Below are positions 24,916 through 37,270 of a DNA stretch of 64,000 nucleotides, piece by piece. The stretch is from Piper betle (lineage: Eukaryota; Streptophyta; Magnoliopsida; Piperales; Piperaceae). The first letter of the stretch is position 1, and every line of letters begins with the position of its first letter. Where the stretch lies: positions 124,001 through 188,000 of the forward strand of contig JAURVB010010511.1 of the NCBI GenBank assembly GCA_033002965.1, in the 5' to 3' direction. The notes beneath the pieces are model-generated. The model made no database searches, was not told the DNA's origin, and saw only the letters and a list, made by a program, of their open reading frames with translations. The position numbers and the translations under genes were made by a program.

Positions 24916-26190
24916 TTATTGGGTTGGGGGATCCAATGCAGATAAGGCCCTCTCTTCTCCATTGAAACCTGTAAGTGAGCTTTTAGTTTTCCACATCTGA
25001 AAGAGCACACACACCTTGACATGATCAAGCCCAACTCCAAATGCAAGCCTCCAACATGGAGCAGGTGAGGTGATACGATGGATTGGCTCCTTGGAGATGG
25101 AGTCTTGCGCAAAGCCTAGAAGATGATAGGTGGGAGGGGACATTGCCATGCAGGCGAAAAATTCTTCACTTCGCCATTACTCTATCCCCATTCACTTGTC
25201 CCCATTTACTATATGTTCTAATGAACTCAGTTGTAAGCTCATGACCATGGCCCATGACTCATTACTTGTATTAGTCTCCTTTTGGTGAGAATAAGATTGT
25301 TGTTTGCATCTTATTTATTTTAAAAAATATCTTATTATTGAGCCCTGAGCCATAATATATTTTAATTTTATCACGTTCAACAAGTACATTTTTGGGATTC
25401 ATTGGCTTAGTTATATAATTATATTCAAAGCTAAAAGGTTTTTTGCAAGTAAAAAGGGTTTGGTACTAGTTGTATTTTAAATTTGAGCTTTTGACTTTTA
25501 TTAGGCGCTTTTGGAGCTAGAAAGCAGGGTCGTTGCTTCAATTTTTTAATTGAAAATGGGCAGTTTAATTGATTCTTTTATCTTTGTTTCTGGTCTTTGG
25601 AGTTGATGATTAGTTTCTCTTATCCTAGATGAGTAGATTGGTCATTGTCTACATATACTTATACATGTCCATTTCCAATCAATTTCAGCTGGCTGCCACT
25701 TCTAACCAGGAGACTAAAAACAGAACAATTAATCAGTTGTGACTAAAAACTTCGGCATAAAAATTTTATTCACTTCGATAATAAGATTAGCCCAGTTTTT
25801 TTCATGACTATACTTGAAAACCCAATTTTCGATGACTGCGACGTAAATTATTGATGCAAAATAGCCCCTTAAATGAGTTTTATGTATTTAATTCTCCTTA
25901 ATTCAATGATATATATATATATATATATATGCCTTAGTCTAATATTTTAAACTTCAAATTCAATTAAATCACGTGAGATATATATACATCCTTTGATGTT
26001 ATCACAAAAAACACATTTACTAAGTGATCAGCAAAGTTAATTAAGGATGAGAGCTAGCTCACTTACCAGGCGAATTTAAAGAGGTACCAATATCTGCGTG
26101 GAAAGACAAAGCAAGGACAGGCATAACACTATTTGTTGAGTATGAACCCCATGTGGTGAGCATGTTGCTTAAAATCTTGTATCTTGTCTT
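24916..26190 (-). other. Two open stretches that may be exons of an unrecognised gene
   Basis: On the minus strand 25149-24916 is open (starts MAMSPPTYHLLGF, then CWRLAFGVGLDHVKVCVLFQ) and is crossed by a GTAAGTGAGC-like complement at 24970. About 1 kb further upstream, 26165-26072 is open (MLTTWGSYSTNSVMPVLALS, then FHADIGTSLN) and ends at a good donor, GTAAGTGAGC. The amino-acid composition looks protein-like, but I recognise no family and cannot join the two pieces with a clear acceptor. Confidence 0.22.
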
Positions 26191-26350
26191 CTACTTGCAT
26201 GGCAATAAAGTTTGGCCACCTGGGTTTTCCTATGAAAATTATTATAAGATGCACCTGAGCAAGCAGACAAGGGAGTAATGCATAAGCAGTTTATTATGTG
26301 TACATATGAACATTCATTCTCATTCCTCCATGACCAATCTAGTTTGAGCA

Positions 26351-29300
26351 ATTCTCCAGAAGAATCTAGTGTTGAAGATAGAGTCTGTAATTCTTCATTT
26401 TTCTATACACTTTGATTTTGTTTCAATGTTTTTCTATAGAATTGTGAGACCATGCTTGATTATTTATTTATCTGGGGCACTGAAATTTTTGTAACAATGA
26501 GTGATATGATCATAACTTGTGTCAAGCATGAGGAAGTGATCATCATAGTTTCTTTGGATTAGTCATGATACCCAGGCCTAACACAAGCTTCCCATGGTCC
26601 CCCCATTCACCAATAGCCACATATGCACTCACATCAATCTCTTCATGATAATACTATCTATGTCTAATAACCTTGCATGCATAAAACAAAAGCAATGGAA
26701 AATTTGGATTCCCACTTAAAGGCTATAGCTCAAAAAATGTTACTCGAAAATTTGAAAAACTTCTTTTAGCTAAACCAAGTTTTCTTATTATTTACACCTA
26801 CAGTTAGATTTTTGCCAATATATATAATTTCATATATTACAAATTAATTGCGGTCAAATTCGATCGAATTAGTATGCAGCAAGCAAAATGGGTGAAAATA
26901 TTCCTTTATAACATTTTAAGCTTTAATTAGGTTTAACTGGTTAAGATAATTGACCATGTATAATTAGGTTTAATTCCTTGCAATTTATAAAGTACTATCA
27001 TCATTATAATTAGCAAAAAAAATACTCGAAAAAATATATCTATGTGATCTTTTTAATAGTGACGCCACAGGTGATGTCATCACACCATAACCAAAAAATA
27101 TAAATAGAAGAAACAATATTTATATTTACGTAGTGAAAATATATGCATTTTTTGAGAGCAAAGTTAGGATTAGAAAAAATAATGATACATTATATGACTA
27201 TCAAGTTTGGTTAATTAACTTTGACAAAGTGGCCAGGGCCCAGGCCAAGTAGTGGGAGAAATTAATGGATGTGCTCAAAACGTTTATTAGATAAATTGAT
27301 TGGCTCTTTTGTATTAAAATAAAGAAGAATGGTATTTGCATGATGAGAGTACCAGTAGATTAAACATATCATTACCTAATGAATGATCACCCTATAAAAC
27401 TTTCTGACATAGGACCTTCTATCATATCGAAAACTTTAATTCAAAAATAACATCCGAATCCAATTCAAATTTGATTAAAAAAGTTTTTTTACGATATTGT
27501 AAGAGAAGAAACGGTGAGGAATTTACTAAGATCTGATATCACTAGATAACAAAAAGATTTTTCTTTGCCCGTTAAAAAAAATACTGTGGAGAAATATCTC
27601 ATTTTTTGCCGCACTTCACCATAATTTTTCTATAATTAGTAAAATTGCAAAGGAAGAATTTTTATATATTATCTTTGTATTTTGTAGATAAGCATGCATT
27701 AATTTTCTTAATTTTTTACATGCTTAAAAACGGGGAGAAAATTTTTTGCCACCCTTACTTTTTGTCATCCCACTTTTTCTCAATGATTTTATAGTCCATT
27801 TTGAGTTTATTAAAGTGTGAATAAAACTTAATTTTTTTGTAGTGCATACCCATTTATATTGAAATCAGGTTATAATGATACAGGATATATTTTAATTTCT
27901 AAATTCTAATTGGACAAGATGATAAGCTGTATTATTTAATTTATCTTTATTTTGTAATATTTCGATCGATTAAACCCTTGCTTTTTATGAACCCAAAATT
28001 TTTTATTACTCTTTTATTAATAAAAGAATAAATTATTGCATTGATAGTGGAATTAAGGTGCCTATCAATTAAGTTTAATTCAGAATTATATTTATGGGTG
28101 CACCTAGTGGCAAGTGTCTAATAATTTCTCCTAAAGCTTAAGTCAAGTAATTATCTGGCCTATATTAAAGAGTAGACCCACTTCACCGAGGAAATATAGG
28201 GCCTCAAAATAGTTAAAAGATAATAATTCGGGGTATTTTAAAGTTGTTATTACCACATCCTTCCTCTTCAGAGTAGACCAAGTAAAAATTTCACTTTTTT
28301 TCATGGATAAAAATTTTAATATATTATATTTTCTAATAATTTTTAAATCATTTGATATGATTTTTTTTTCCTTTACACGGCCAACCAAACGGACTTTAGA
28401 TGGGCAATAATCGGGCCTCCACTAAGGGGAGGCCCCACCTCACCGACAAGAAGCGGGGCCCTCAAAATAGTTAGTAGATTTGATTCAACCTGTTCTCAGG
28501 GAGGGCGTACTTCCTCCTCCTTGGACTCGACCAAAGCCATCACTTTTTCAGACCTCGTCTCCATCAGCAGGGACGAGCCAAATTACGGCCCTGTTTCCCC
28601 ACCCCCCCCCAAAAAAAGGTGCCCTTTTTTTTACTTCTTCCATACTCGTCGGAGTTTTCTTTTTGTTTGTATGTGCGTGACAGCATATGTGGGGCTGTTT
28701 CCACCCCCATCCCCCTTGTTTTGTTTCTTTGGATGGGCTGTACGCTACGTGGAGGCTGTTTGCCCCCTTGGTCAAGTTTCTAAAACTGATGAACATAGGT
28801 TTGTTTATTTTAATTATAGCTCTTGAAATCAAAACCTAACCTCAACTGTTGGGATTTGACTTGGGAGTCAGGTCTGTTAAAGTGTTGTTTTTCCCAAACT
28901 TGGTTCAGTGTACGAGCAACCAACCCAAGTTTCACACAATGATGAATATATTCAAAAAAACAATCAGTTATGAGAACTTAAAGAAGGTTTGGTTTATTCA
29001 TTGTAAGACCTAGCCAAGATGCAAATGTTTATAAATATAGTACTTTTGAAATAGTCATTGAAGTGATTTAATGGGAGGTTGGGGATTTAACTACTTAGCC
29101 GTGAGACCTTACAACATGTCATGATAAATAACTGAAAGAGGGTTTATGTTGTGCATATGATAAATGGTCTGTATGTTCAATTTTATGTATCCATTTAATA
29201 AACATCACATATACATCATATATATCTCCAATGAGGTCATATGGGCCCACTTAGGTCATCGTGTCACCACAAACTAAACAATAGTTTTTAATGATGCTGA

Positions 29301-29411
29301 TTGTTCATTAGTTCTAATCACTCTCATCAAATTTAACACCCTTCAATCACTGACATATATTGTGATTGTAATAATTATTATTGTATTTTTGAGTCAAGGG
29401 CTCCCTCCCCC
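26351..29411. other. AT-rich intergenic DNA upstream of the RING gene
   Basis: No gene recognised. Reading frames at 28480-28830 cross homopolymers (C9, A7, T8) and have no protein-like character. A direct repeat pair is listed separately. Confidence 0.45.
28155..28475. repeat. Imperfect direct repeat, about 70 bp, 250 bp apart
   Basis: 28155-28222 and 28405-28475 share CCACTTCACCGAGGA / CCACCTCACCGACAA and GGGCCTCAAAATAGTTA / GGGCCCTCAAAATAGTTA. The spacing would fit the ends of a short inserted element, but no target duplication is visible. Confidence 0.5.
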
Positions 29412-29418
29412 TATAAAA
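29412..29418 (+). promoter_or_regulatory. TATA box of the RING gene
   Basis: TATAAAA in a C-rich context (CCCCCTATAAAAACTCC), 212 bp upstream of the ATG at 29624. Transcription would start near 29440-29450. Confidence 0.6.
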
Positions 29419-29623
29419 ACTCCACCTGTCTGCCCCCGAAAAAGAAAAAATGAGAAATTAGGGCTCCCAATTTCTCCCCAAATCCCAAATCTTTGATTTC
29501 CTCTTACGTTACGCATCTCGTCCCCATTCCTATTCTTCTCCCGATTTATCCGGCGATTTCTTCGCTCGCATTTTGATGGCCGATATGGTCCGGTAGTCGC
29601 CGTCGGCGGTGGTCGGCGTCGGA

Positions 29624-32600
29624 ATGCCGGAGCTCGAAGTGCTGCTGCAGCAGCCGCAGAAGGCGGAGGCGGAGGCGGAGGCGGAGGGGACGCCGAGTTG
29701 CGGCGCGGGCTCGAGGAGCTTGTGAGGGCGTCGTGCAGCGGGACGGCGGCGGGGGCGGCGGCGGAGGGGGAGGGGGACGGATGATGAGGAGGCGGAGGCG
29801 GAGGGGGTGGTGAGGAGGCGGCGGCGGGCGGATAGAGGCGGGGAGGACGAGGACGAGGACGAGGACGGGATAGGGGAGACGTCAGCGGCGCGGCGCCGGC
29901 GACGGTCGTCGTCGAGGATCCTGGGGCGGTGGGCGGTGCGGCAGGCGCAGGAGATGATCACTACCATGGAGCGCCGGAACCGCGAGTCGGAGCTCATGGC
30001 CCTCGCCGGCCTACACACCGTCTCCATGCTCGACTCCTCCTTCCTCCGCGAGTCCCGCGTTTCCCGCTCTCCTCCCCGCCGCCACCTCCGGCCGCGTCGC
30101 AGGCCTCGGCGCTACTCCAGATGTGGCGCGAGCTCGAGGACGAGCACCTCCTCAACCACGCCCGCGACCGGCTTCGCGCTTCCGGCGGCGGCGGCGGTGA
30201 CGGTAGCCATGGCCGCGGCGGCAGCCTCCGCTCCAGCGAGAGGGGGATGGGGGAAAGCCGACGTATCGCTCCCGCGGGGAGCTCCGAAGACGCGAGCGAG
30301 AGTGAGAACGATTACTCGACGGAGAGGGGCGAGAACAGGGACGATCGCGATTCAAGCAGGGAGCAGTCGCCGGACATCGTCGACAACGAGGGGGAACACG
30401 TCCGGCAGATTGTGCGGAGTTGGGTAAACGACAGCCGCATCGGCAGCGTGGCCGGCGGCGGTAGCGATCGGTTGTCGCAGGTGTCCCACGGGAGTAACAA
30501 CGACGGCGGAGGGCGGCGTGGGGAGTGGTTGGGGGAGACGGAGCGGGAGAGGGTGAGGCTTGTGAGGGAGTGGGTGCAGATGGCGAGCCAGCGCAGGGAA
30601 GCGCGGGCCAGCCGGAGGGAGGAGCGGAGGGAAGAGCAGAGGCAGCAGGCGGAGAGGGAGCGGGACGAGCTCCAGCCGGAGCACGTTCGCAGCGAGAGGC
30701 TTCGGCTTCGGGGAGGCAAGCCGTCATGGACTTGCTTGTGAGGATTGAGAGAGAGAGGCAGAGGGAGTTGGAGGTGTTGTTGGGGCACAGGGCCGTTTCT
30801 GAGTTCGCTCATCGAAATCGAATACAGGTCAGTGAGGATTGGCGTGCAGAGGTTTTTGTTGTTCATTTGCAATTTATGATTTGTAGAAGCATCACCTTTT
30901 ACTGGTTTGAATATCATGTTTTAGATTATTTGGATGGTGTTCTATTTTATTGTTCATTTGCGATTGACAGTTACAGCTCACAAGTTGTGGACGTATCACT
31001 TGTTACCTGTACGAGTATCTTTTTAGGCACTTCAATAGTGTTTTATTCTTGTTTTATTTCTTACAATTTGTGGAAGTATCACTTGGTACTAGTATGAGTA
31101 TGTTTTAGGTGTTCCAATTGTGTTTATGATTGTTCATTTGCGATTTATTAGAGTTATAACTTACAATTTGTGGAAGTGTCACTTGTTTCTAGTATGAGTA
31201 TGTCATAGTTGCTGGAATCTTCTATCATTATTGTTCATTACAACTTACAATTTTTGGAAGTTTAATTTGTTACTGATTTGAAAATATTTATGAACAGTTT
31301 ACAATTTGTGGTAGTATCATTTATTATGGGTTTGAATTAGTTTGGCATGTTTGAATTGTGTTCCATCATTGTTCATTTACAATTTTCAATCTGTGGAAAG
31401 CTTTACTTGTCACCGGTTTGAATATGTAACTTCAAATGAATCAGACTTTTGGTAGAAGTAAAACTCAAAGCTCGTTTGGGGTTTCATTTGCATCTCATAC
31501 GCAAACTCATAGTACTCAAATCTATTATGTAGTTGCTAATCTCATCTTGGGTTTAATTTCTTGGTGCACAAGTGCAGCATTCTCAATCTTTTTTTTTTAT
31601 GAAATATAGAAATTCTAACACACGTTTTATTCAGTCACTACTTCGGGGTAGATTCTTGCGCAATGAAAGAGCTGTTGTGGAGGAGAGGCCCCCATCAGTG
31701 GCTGCAACGGAACTGGGTCAGTTGAGGCAAAGACACACAGTCTCTGGTCTGAGGTTAGCTATTCTATATTGCCGCTTCCATGTATCTCATTGGGGAACTG
31801 TTATACTTCTGAATAAGTTCTTTTGTGGGCTTTGCTTATAACTTTCAGCAGTTTTTTCCTACTGGTATTAAATTTACTTCAGTTGATGGTCCTTTATGTT
31901 TGTTTTTGAATTTTATACAGAATGTTATTTTGTTGTGCAAAACTGTTGCTTATGTTCTAACCATCAATGCATGTAAGCTAGCTTAGGTTCTTGGATACCC
32001 TTGTAACGTTGCTTAAATTTGGTTTGCAGGCTATTTGATCTGTTTACATAGTTAGCATATATGATTGACTAAAATATATCTTACTGTAGTTACCATGCAT
32101 AATAGGTTGTAATGCTAGGCGAGAAGTTAATTATAACATTCTACTGAACTTGAAGTCAGTGAAAATTGGTTGAAAGTACATTGTCATATTTTTTTGAATT
32201 GCCTAAATGGATTCCTTTTACGTTGGCAATTTAAGTCCGGAAACTATGATTCTAGTTGTTTCTTTGAAGGTTTGGACTGAATTTGAAGTTCAAAAAGCAT
32301 TCATTATTTTCCATCTTCAGATTATAACATGTAATTGCTTTCATTAAGTAGATGTTGTCACTGTCAATATATATCCCTCGTCCTTAATGATGAAAGTTTG
32401 TCTGGAAAGTGCCTTTATTTTTATTTTTAAAAAAACTTGAGCTTGTTGACAATTTCTGGTTAGTTTGTATATAATATAATCAGTACATGAATTGAACTAG
32501 TGTAGCTACCATTTGCTTTGCTTTTGCATCCAAATCTTCTCGGTGAATTTGGCCTCAATCATTTTTGGTCAGTTCTGGTTATGCTAGAAAGCACGAGATC

Positions 32601-35600
32601 ATTCTGGCTTATGTAACTTCATTGGTTCAGTTTGTACTGGTAGCAAGCATGAACTTTCATACAAACCTTAGATCTGCAAATTTAAATGAAATATATTGAT
32701 AGCATTTTATAAATTGTCTTTTGATTGACTTAAGGAATATGCGTAAACTATATTTCTATTAATTCATGTCCAGATCTGGCAGGATCATATTCTAAGAGTT
32801 TTAATATAGAATTATCATTTATGAACTTTTATTTTCAGTATCTATTGAAAAAGACAGTGTCTTTCTGGGTGGGTCTTTAGAGTAGTTTATTTTTTCTAGG
32901 CCGTGCACTATTTATTTAACCAGGCAGACCCGTTCTCTATTGAAGCATTTGCATTGTTCATTGTCAGATGAATTCTGCATTCAAGAAATTTGATTCGTGT
33001 GTACTATTCATGAATCTGTTCTCTGATTTGCAGAGAGGGTTTTAGATCCAGATTGGAAAACATTGTTCGTGGTCAAGTAAGCAACCAACCTGAGGTGCCC
33101 GTTAGTGGTGACTTGCCAGTTCCAGGAAACAATCAATCCTCGTTGGCTACTTCCGTGGAGGAGAATACAGAAATCCATGCATTGTCTCCTACTACAGTTG
33201 AAGATTCTGAAGATAATAGAATGTCTGTGGATATTAGTGCAGAAGAAATGGAAATGAATGTCGAATCTTCTGTTCAAAATATAAACTGGCAAGATTCAGG
33301 TCCCCAGGAAAGAAACTGGCATGATATTACTAATGAAACAGCAGTACCACAACAGTCAGCCGATGTTGAGTTCCATGATTGGCAGGAGGATTCCACTCAG
33401 ATGGATCAGGGTAATTGGGGAGAAAGAGCTATCCAAGATTGGTCTGGTGAGGCTCCTGAAAATGAAGATCAGGAAGATGAACCTATTGTTCAAGAATCGC
33501 TTGACTGGCCAGAAGATGGCCATCAAAACATGGAAAATTGGCAAAATATTGGTGATTCTGATCCGTTAAGGGCTTTTAGATCTGCTCCTTCTCCAAGAAC
33601 CAACACATTTCACCCCCTGATGATGACAATGTTTACAGTATGGAACTCCGTGAACTTCTAGCAGGTTGACCTTTTGACAGTCAGTTTTTAGCCAGATTTT
33701 TATGGAAATTAAGTGCTTTTGGGTTGACTTCTGGGTGATGCACATTTCTAGTATTAAATAGGCGTATTTTTCGTAAGGCACTTATGACTAGTTTTTCCAT
33801 TTTGTAGTATTTTTCTTCCTGGATTAGGATGGAATATGTTCATGCATTCTTCCTTCCACTTAGTAAACTTTCCAAGCCACCTAAGAGCTGTCCCTCATTA
33901 ACTTTTCATTTGTTTATAATTATTTGTACTGAACTTTTTTTTTGGTATATTGCAGGAGAAGTGTGTCTAATCTTCTTCGTAGTGGTTTCCGAGAAAGCTT
34001 AGATCAACTGATACAGTCATATGTTCAGAGACAAAGTCGTTCCCCTATTGACTGGGACTTGCATCGACATCTGCCCACTCCTGTTTCAATGCAAAATGAA
34101 GAGGAAGAACGAGATGAGCAGAATGATGATCAAGAAGATCCTATTGTGAGACCACCTCCAGTAATGCCTTCTCCACCAGTTCCACCACCACAGCCTTTTG
34201 GCGCCCTTCTTCTCATCGTGTTAGCTGGAATCGTCATGGCTTACATCGATCAGATTTTGTGAGTGCAAAAAATGATGAATATCACAATGAAGTGTCATAG
34301 TAATCATAGGCGCATTAATCACAGTTCTGCGAGAAATTTAATATTGTAAACTTTTATCATAATAATGGTACAAAGAAAGCTATCTCTTTTTTAGAAGTAA
34401 CATGATGATGGCTTGGCTATGCTTGTCTGCTGAATCAAGAGTATGACATATCTATGCCCCTAGAATTCTTACTAAAACTATAATTACTTTGAAGTTGTGA
34501 TTCTCTGAGCAGGTGTCTTTTTAGACAGTTGAAAGCTATAACGCTTGTAAATTAGGGCTTTATTATGAGCAGATGCAACTTAAAGTTGGAAGTTCTTTTT
34601 TCTTTTTTATAGTTCTTAATTTGTTTGGGATCAGGTGATGAGAATGAAGGTAATTTTTTATCGCTTTTGAGAATTTGTTTGTCTTGTTATCAATAACAAT
34701 TTCTTACTTGCTTTGATTTTTCTTTTGATGTATTTAATATACTTGGGCGTATCGATTGTAACAATATTTCCTTCCTGGCAATATGTGAATTGCGATTTTT
34801 TATGATGTTGGATTGAGAATATTTGTTGGCTTTGCTCAGGAATGGGAAATTATAAATGATTTAAGAGCAGACATGACTAGACTCCAAGAAGGCATGAACC
34901 AAATGCAAAGAATGTTGGAAGCTTGTATGGATTTGCAACTAGAGTTGCAGCGTTCAGTCAAACAAGAGGTTGCTGCCGCTCTTAATCGTATTGATGGACA
35001 AGGTCAATATTTCTTTATTTGAGTTATGATGGGGGAACATGTGTACACCTCTGTGTGGTGTAGAGATAACATCATTTTTCAGTAGTAATTAATGAGATTA
35101 TTTTGCTGAATGATATTTCAGCATTGCATTGCAAAGCCATTAATTGATATCTATTCTGATCATGGGGCATTAGATTGTGTAGCATTAATTTGATATCAAA
35201 TCAAACTTGGAAAGTGTTCTTTTTGACTTTGAGCAACTTGTTTAGAAGGCTAATGCCTAGTGGCTCTTCTCATACTGCAATTTGGCATAATTCCAGAACC
35301 AAACATTTCTTCTGAATTTTTTTCCCCCTAAATTGTTCTACTGGATTTTTCCAGTTGCAAGATTAAGTGATGAGCATATGATCTCTCCTAGAGTAATTTT
35401 TACAAAAGTTAACTTTGATATGTGACAAATGTTTCAAATGCAGTTATTGTTATACTTTGATCCAATCTTTTTAAGCTATGAAGGGATTGGCCTTATAGAG
35501 ATAAGAGATGCAATGTGGCGTTTTGTAACTTTTGTATGGCTGGGCGAAAGTGAAGAGTAGTGTATTAACTGTTTTTCTATTGCAGGTGGGGAAGAGTCCT

Positions 35601-35885
35601 CAGCAGATGGTTCAAAGTGGGCTCATGTGAGGAAAGGGACTTGTTGTGTGTGTTGCGACAATCAGATTGATTCGCTACTGTACAGGTCTGCAAATTTGTC
35701 CCATTGCTGGATTAATTAATGTAAATACGACTATTATCGAACTTTAGTGACCTGTAGCATTATGCAGGTGTGGTCACATGTGTACTTGTTCAAAGTGTGC
35801 ACATGAATTAGTTCGAGGAGACGGCAAGTGTCCATTGTGCCGTGCGCCCATAGTTGAGGTGGTTCGAGCATACTCGATACTGTAA
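29624..35885 (+). CDS. Large RING (C3HC4) protein, At5g04460/At2g27950-type putative E3 ubiquitin ligase; several frame breaks
   Basis: A probable RING-type E3 ligase; substrate unknown. Exons: 29624-30827, 31635-31753, 33034-33664, 33956-34258, 34840-35002, 35586-35685, 35768-35885. Repaired length is about 880 residues, near the Arabidopsis homologue's 863. Seen in order: [35 protein letters not shown] and [107 protein letters not shown]; a coiled stretch ([20 protein letters not shown]); and the [12 protein letters not shown]...[10 protein letters not shown]...CPLCRAP, at the C-terminus. Breaks: 29686-29690 (-1), 29701-29780 (+1 or -2), 30057-30085 (-1), 30709-30716 (-1), 33613-33617 (-1), 33657-33661 (-1), 34196-34199 (-1). 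Both flanks of every break are conserved, which favours sequence error over decay. Exon 1 is extremely GC-rich. Confidence 0.9.
30850..31430 (+). repeat. Degenerate tandem array within intron 1 of the RING gene
   Basis: A unit of roughly 90-120 bp with TTGTTCATTTGCGATTTA, ACAATTTGTGGAAGTATCA and CTAGTATGAGTATGTT recurs about six times with drift. It gives accidental reading frames but lies between the donor at 30828 and the acceptor at 31634. Confidence 0.7.
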
Positions 35886-37270
35886 ATAGATTAAGAAAAA
35901 CTGAAACAATGGTGAGCCCAAAGAAATTTGGAGCCTTGAGTTATTATGAACTACGAAGTGGGGCTGCCGGACTGGATTTCTTCCTTCCAGGTTCTTGAAA
36001 TTCTTTGGTTGTTCCTACGTCCGTTTAACTTATTTCTAACAAAGACTGCAAATGTATGACTGGTATAAAAGCAACTGTTACTCTCCCAATTCATCATTCA
36101 TCTTCAATAAAAATTTTGAACTTTCCTGCCTCGAGACAAGCATGGCAAGTTATTGCCATTATCTTTATGCGAAGTGTTTTGCATCTTTAACTGTATTTGT
36201 GTTGGACTCGGACTTTAAGCAACAAACCAGTGTAACAAAGCGTAGACGATGCATATGTTTTGTACGCCTTGTAAAATAAAGTGATGTTTAATGGTGTTCA
36301 TTTGCATTGAAGTACTTGATTAGGAATTGCTAGCTCGGGTCGGATAGCTTCACTAATAGCGGATGCTTATGTCAGGATTTGATTTGTTATTTCTAGGTCG
36401 AAATTTGTCAGTCGAATTTGGCTACAAATCTTCCATCAGATTTCCTGGCCCATCCCTACATTCAGACCCTCTCGGATACAAGGAATAACACCTTTGAATG
36501 TTGGTTTTAATAGAAGTTTCAATCTAAAATTTTAGCCGGTAACTATTTGATCAAAGGAAGTGTAATTTGCAATGAATTAAAAGTAGATGATTTAATGTTG
36601 GGGGAAAAAGGAAGAAATCGTTTAAAAACTTCGCCCATCATATTTTAAATCCACTGCAAACACTTTAAGTCACATCATATTTTTAATCCACTGGAAACTC
36701 TTTAAGTCCAAAATCTTTTATGAAAGATTCTATTATGCATGATGATTGTAAGATTTTTCCATAAAGTTTTGGCTTAAGAAATTTCAGATATCTTAGAAAG
36801 ACTCTTCATTCATCAAAGCATACGCCTTTTATTCAAACCTAAACTCGGAAGAGATTACAGTTTCAAAGCCCAAATCGCCAGTAATCTTGGAAATTAAGTT
36901 GGTTTAAATTTGAGTCGAGCCGGTATGAAGCCCATATGAAGCCAGACCCATTAGAATTCTTAATGGTACAAGGCTTTATAAATTGGGCGTGGCCATTGAT
37001 ACATTGATCTCGAAAAGAAATAAAGCCAAAGTCTTGTTCCTCTCCCCTTTTATTATCCTTTTCACTCAACAACAAATACAAAATCCACTAACACAACATA
37101 AATTGTATATATGATCTGTTTAGGTATACCAACAATCCCTTCAATATCACTACAAAGAAAAGAACACTTAACATGGATGCCCAACAGTCCTTAACGGCAA
37201 CTGTTGGTGAAGATAAGACATTTGCAAGCCATTACAAACACAATTTTTGTCTCAAAGACATGCTTCTCTT

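Noticed and set aside
28480..28832. Overlapping frames on both strands
   Set aside because: They cross C9, A7 and T8 runs, show no motif and no splice context.
30152..30917. Antisense frames rich in Arg, Pro and Ser over RING exon 1
   Set aside because: Shadows of the GC-rich coding exon; the sense strand carries all family motifs.
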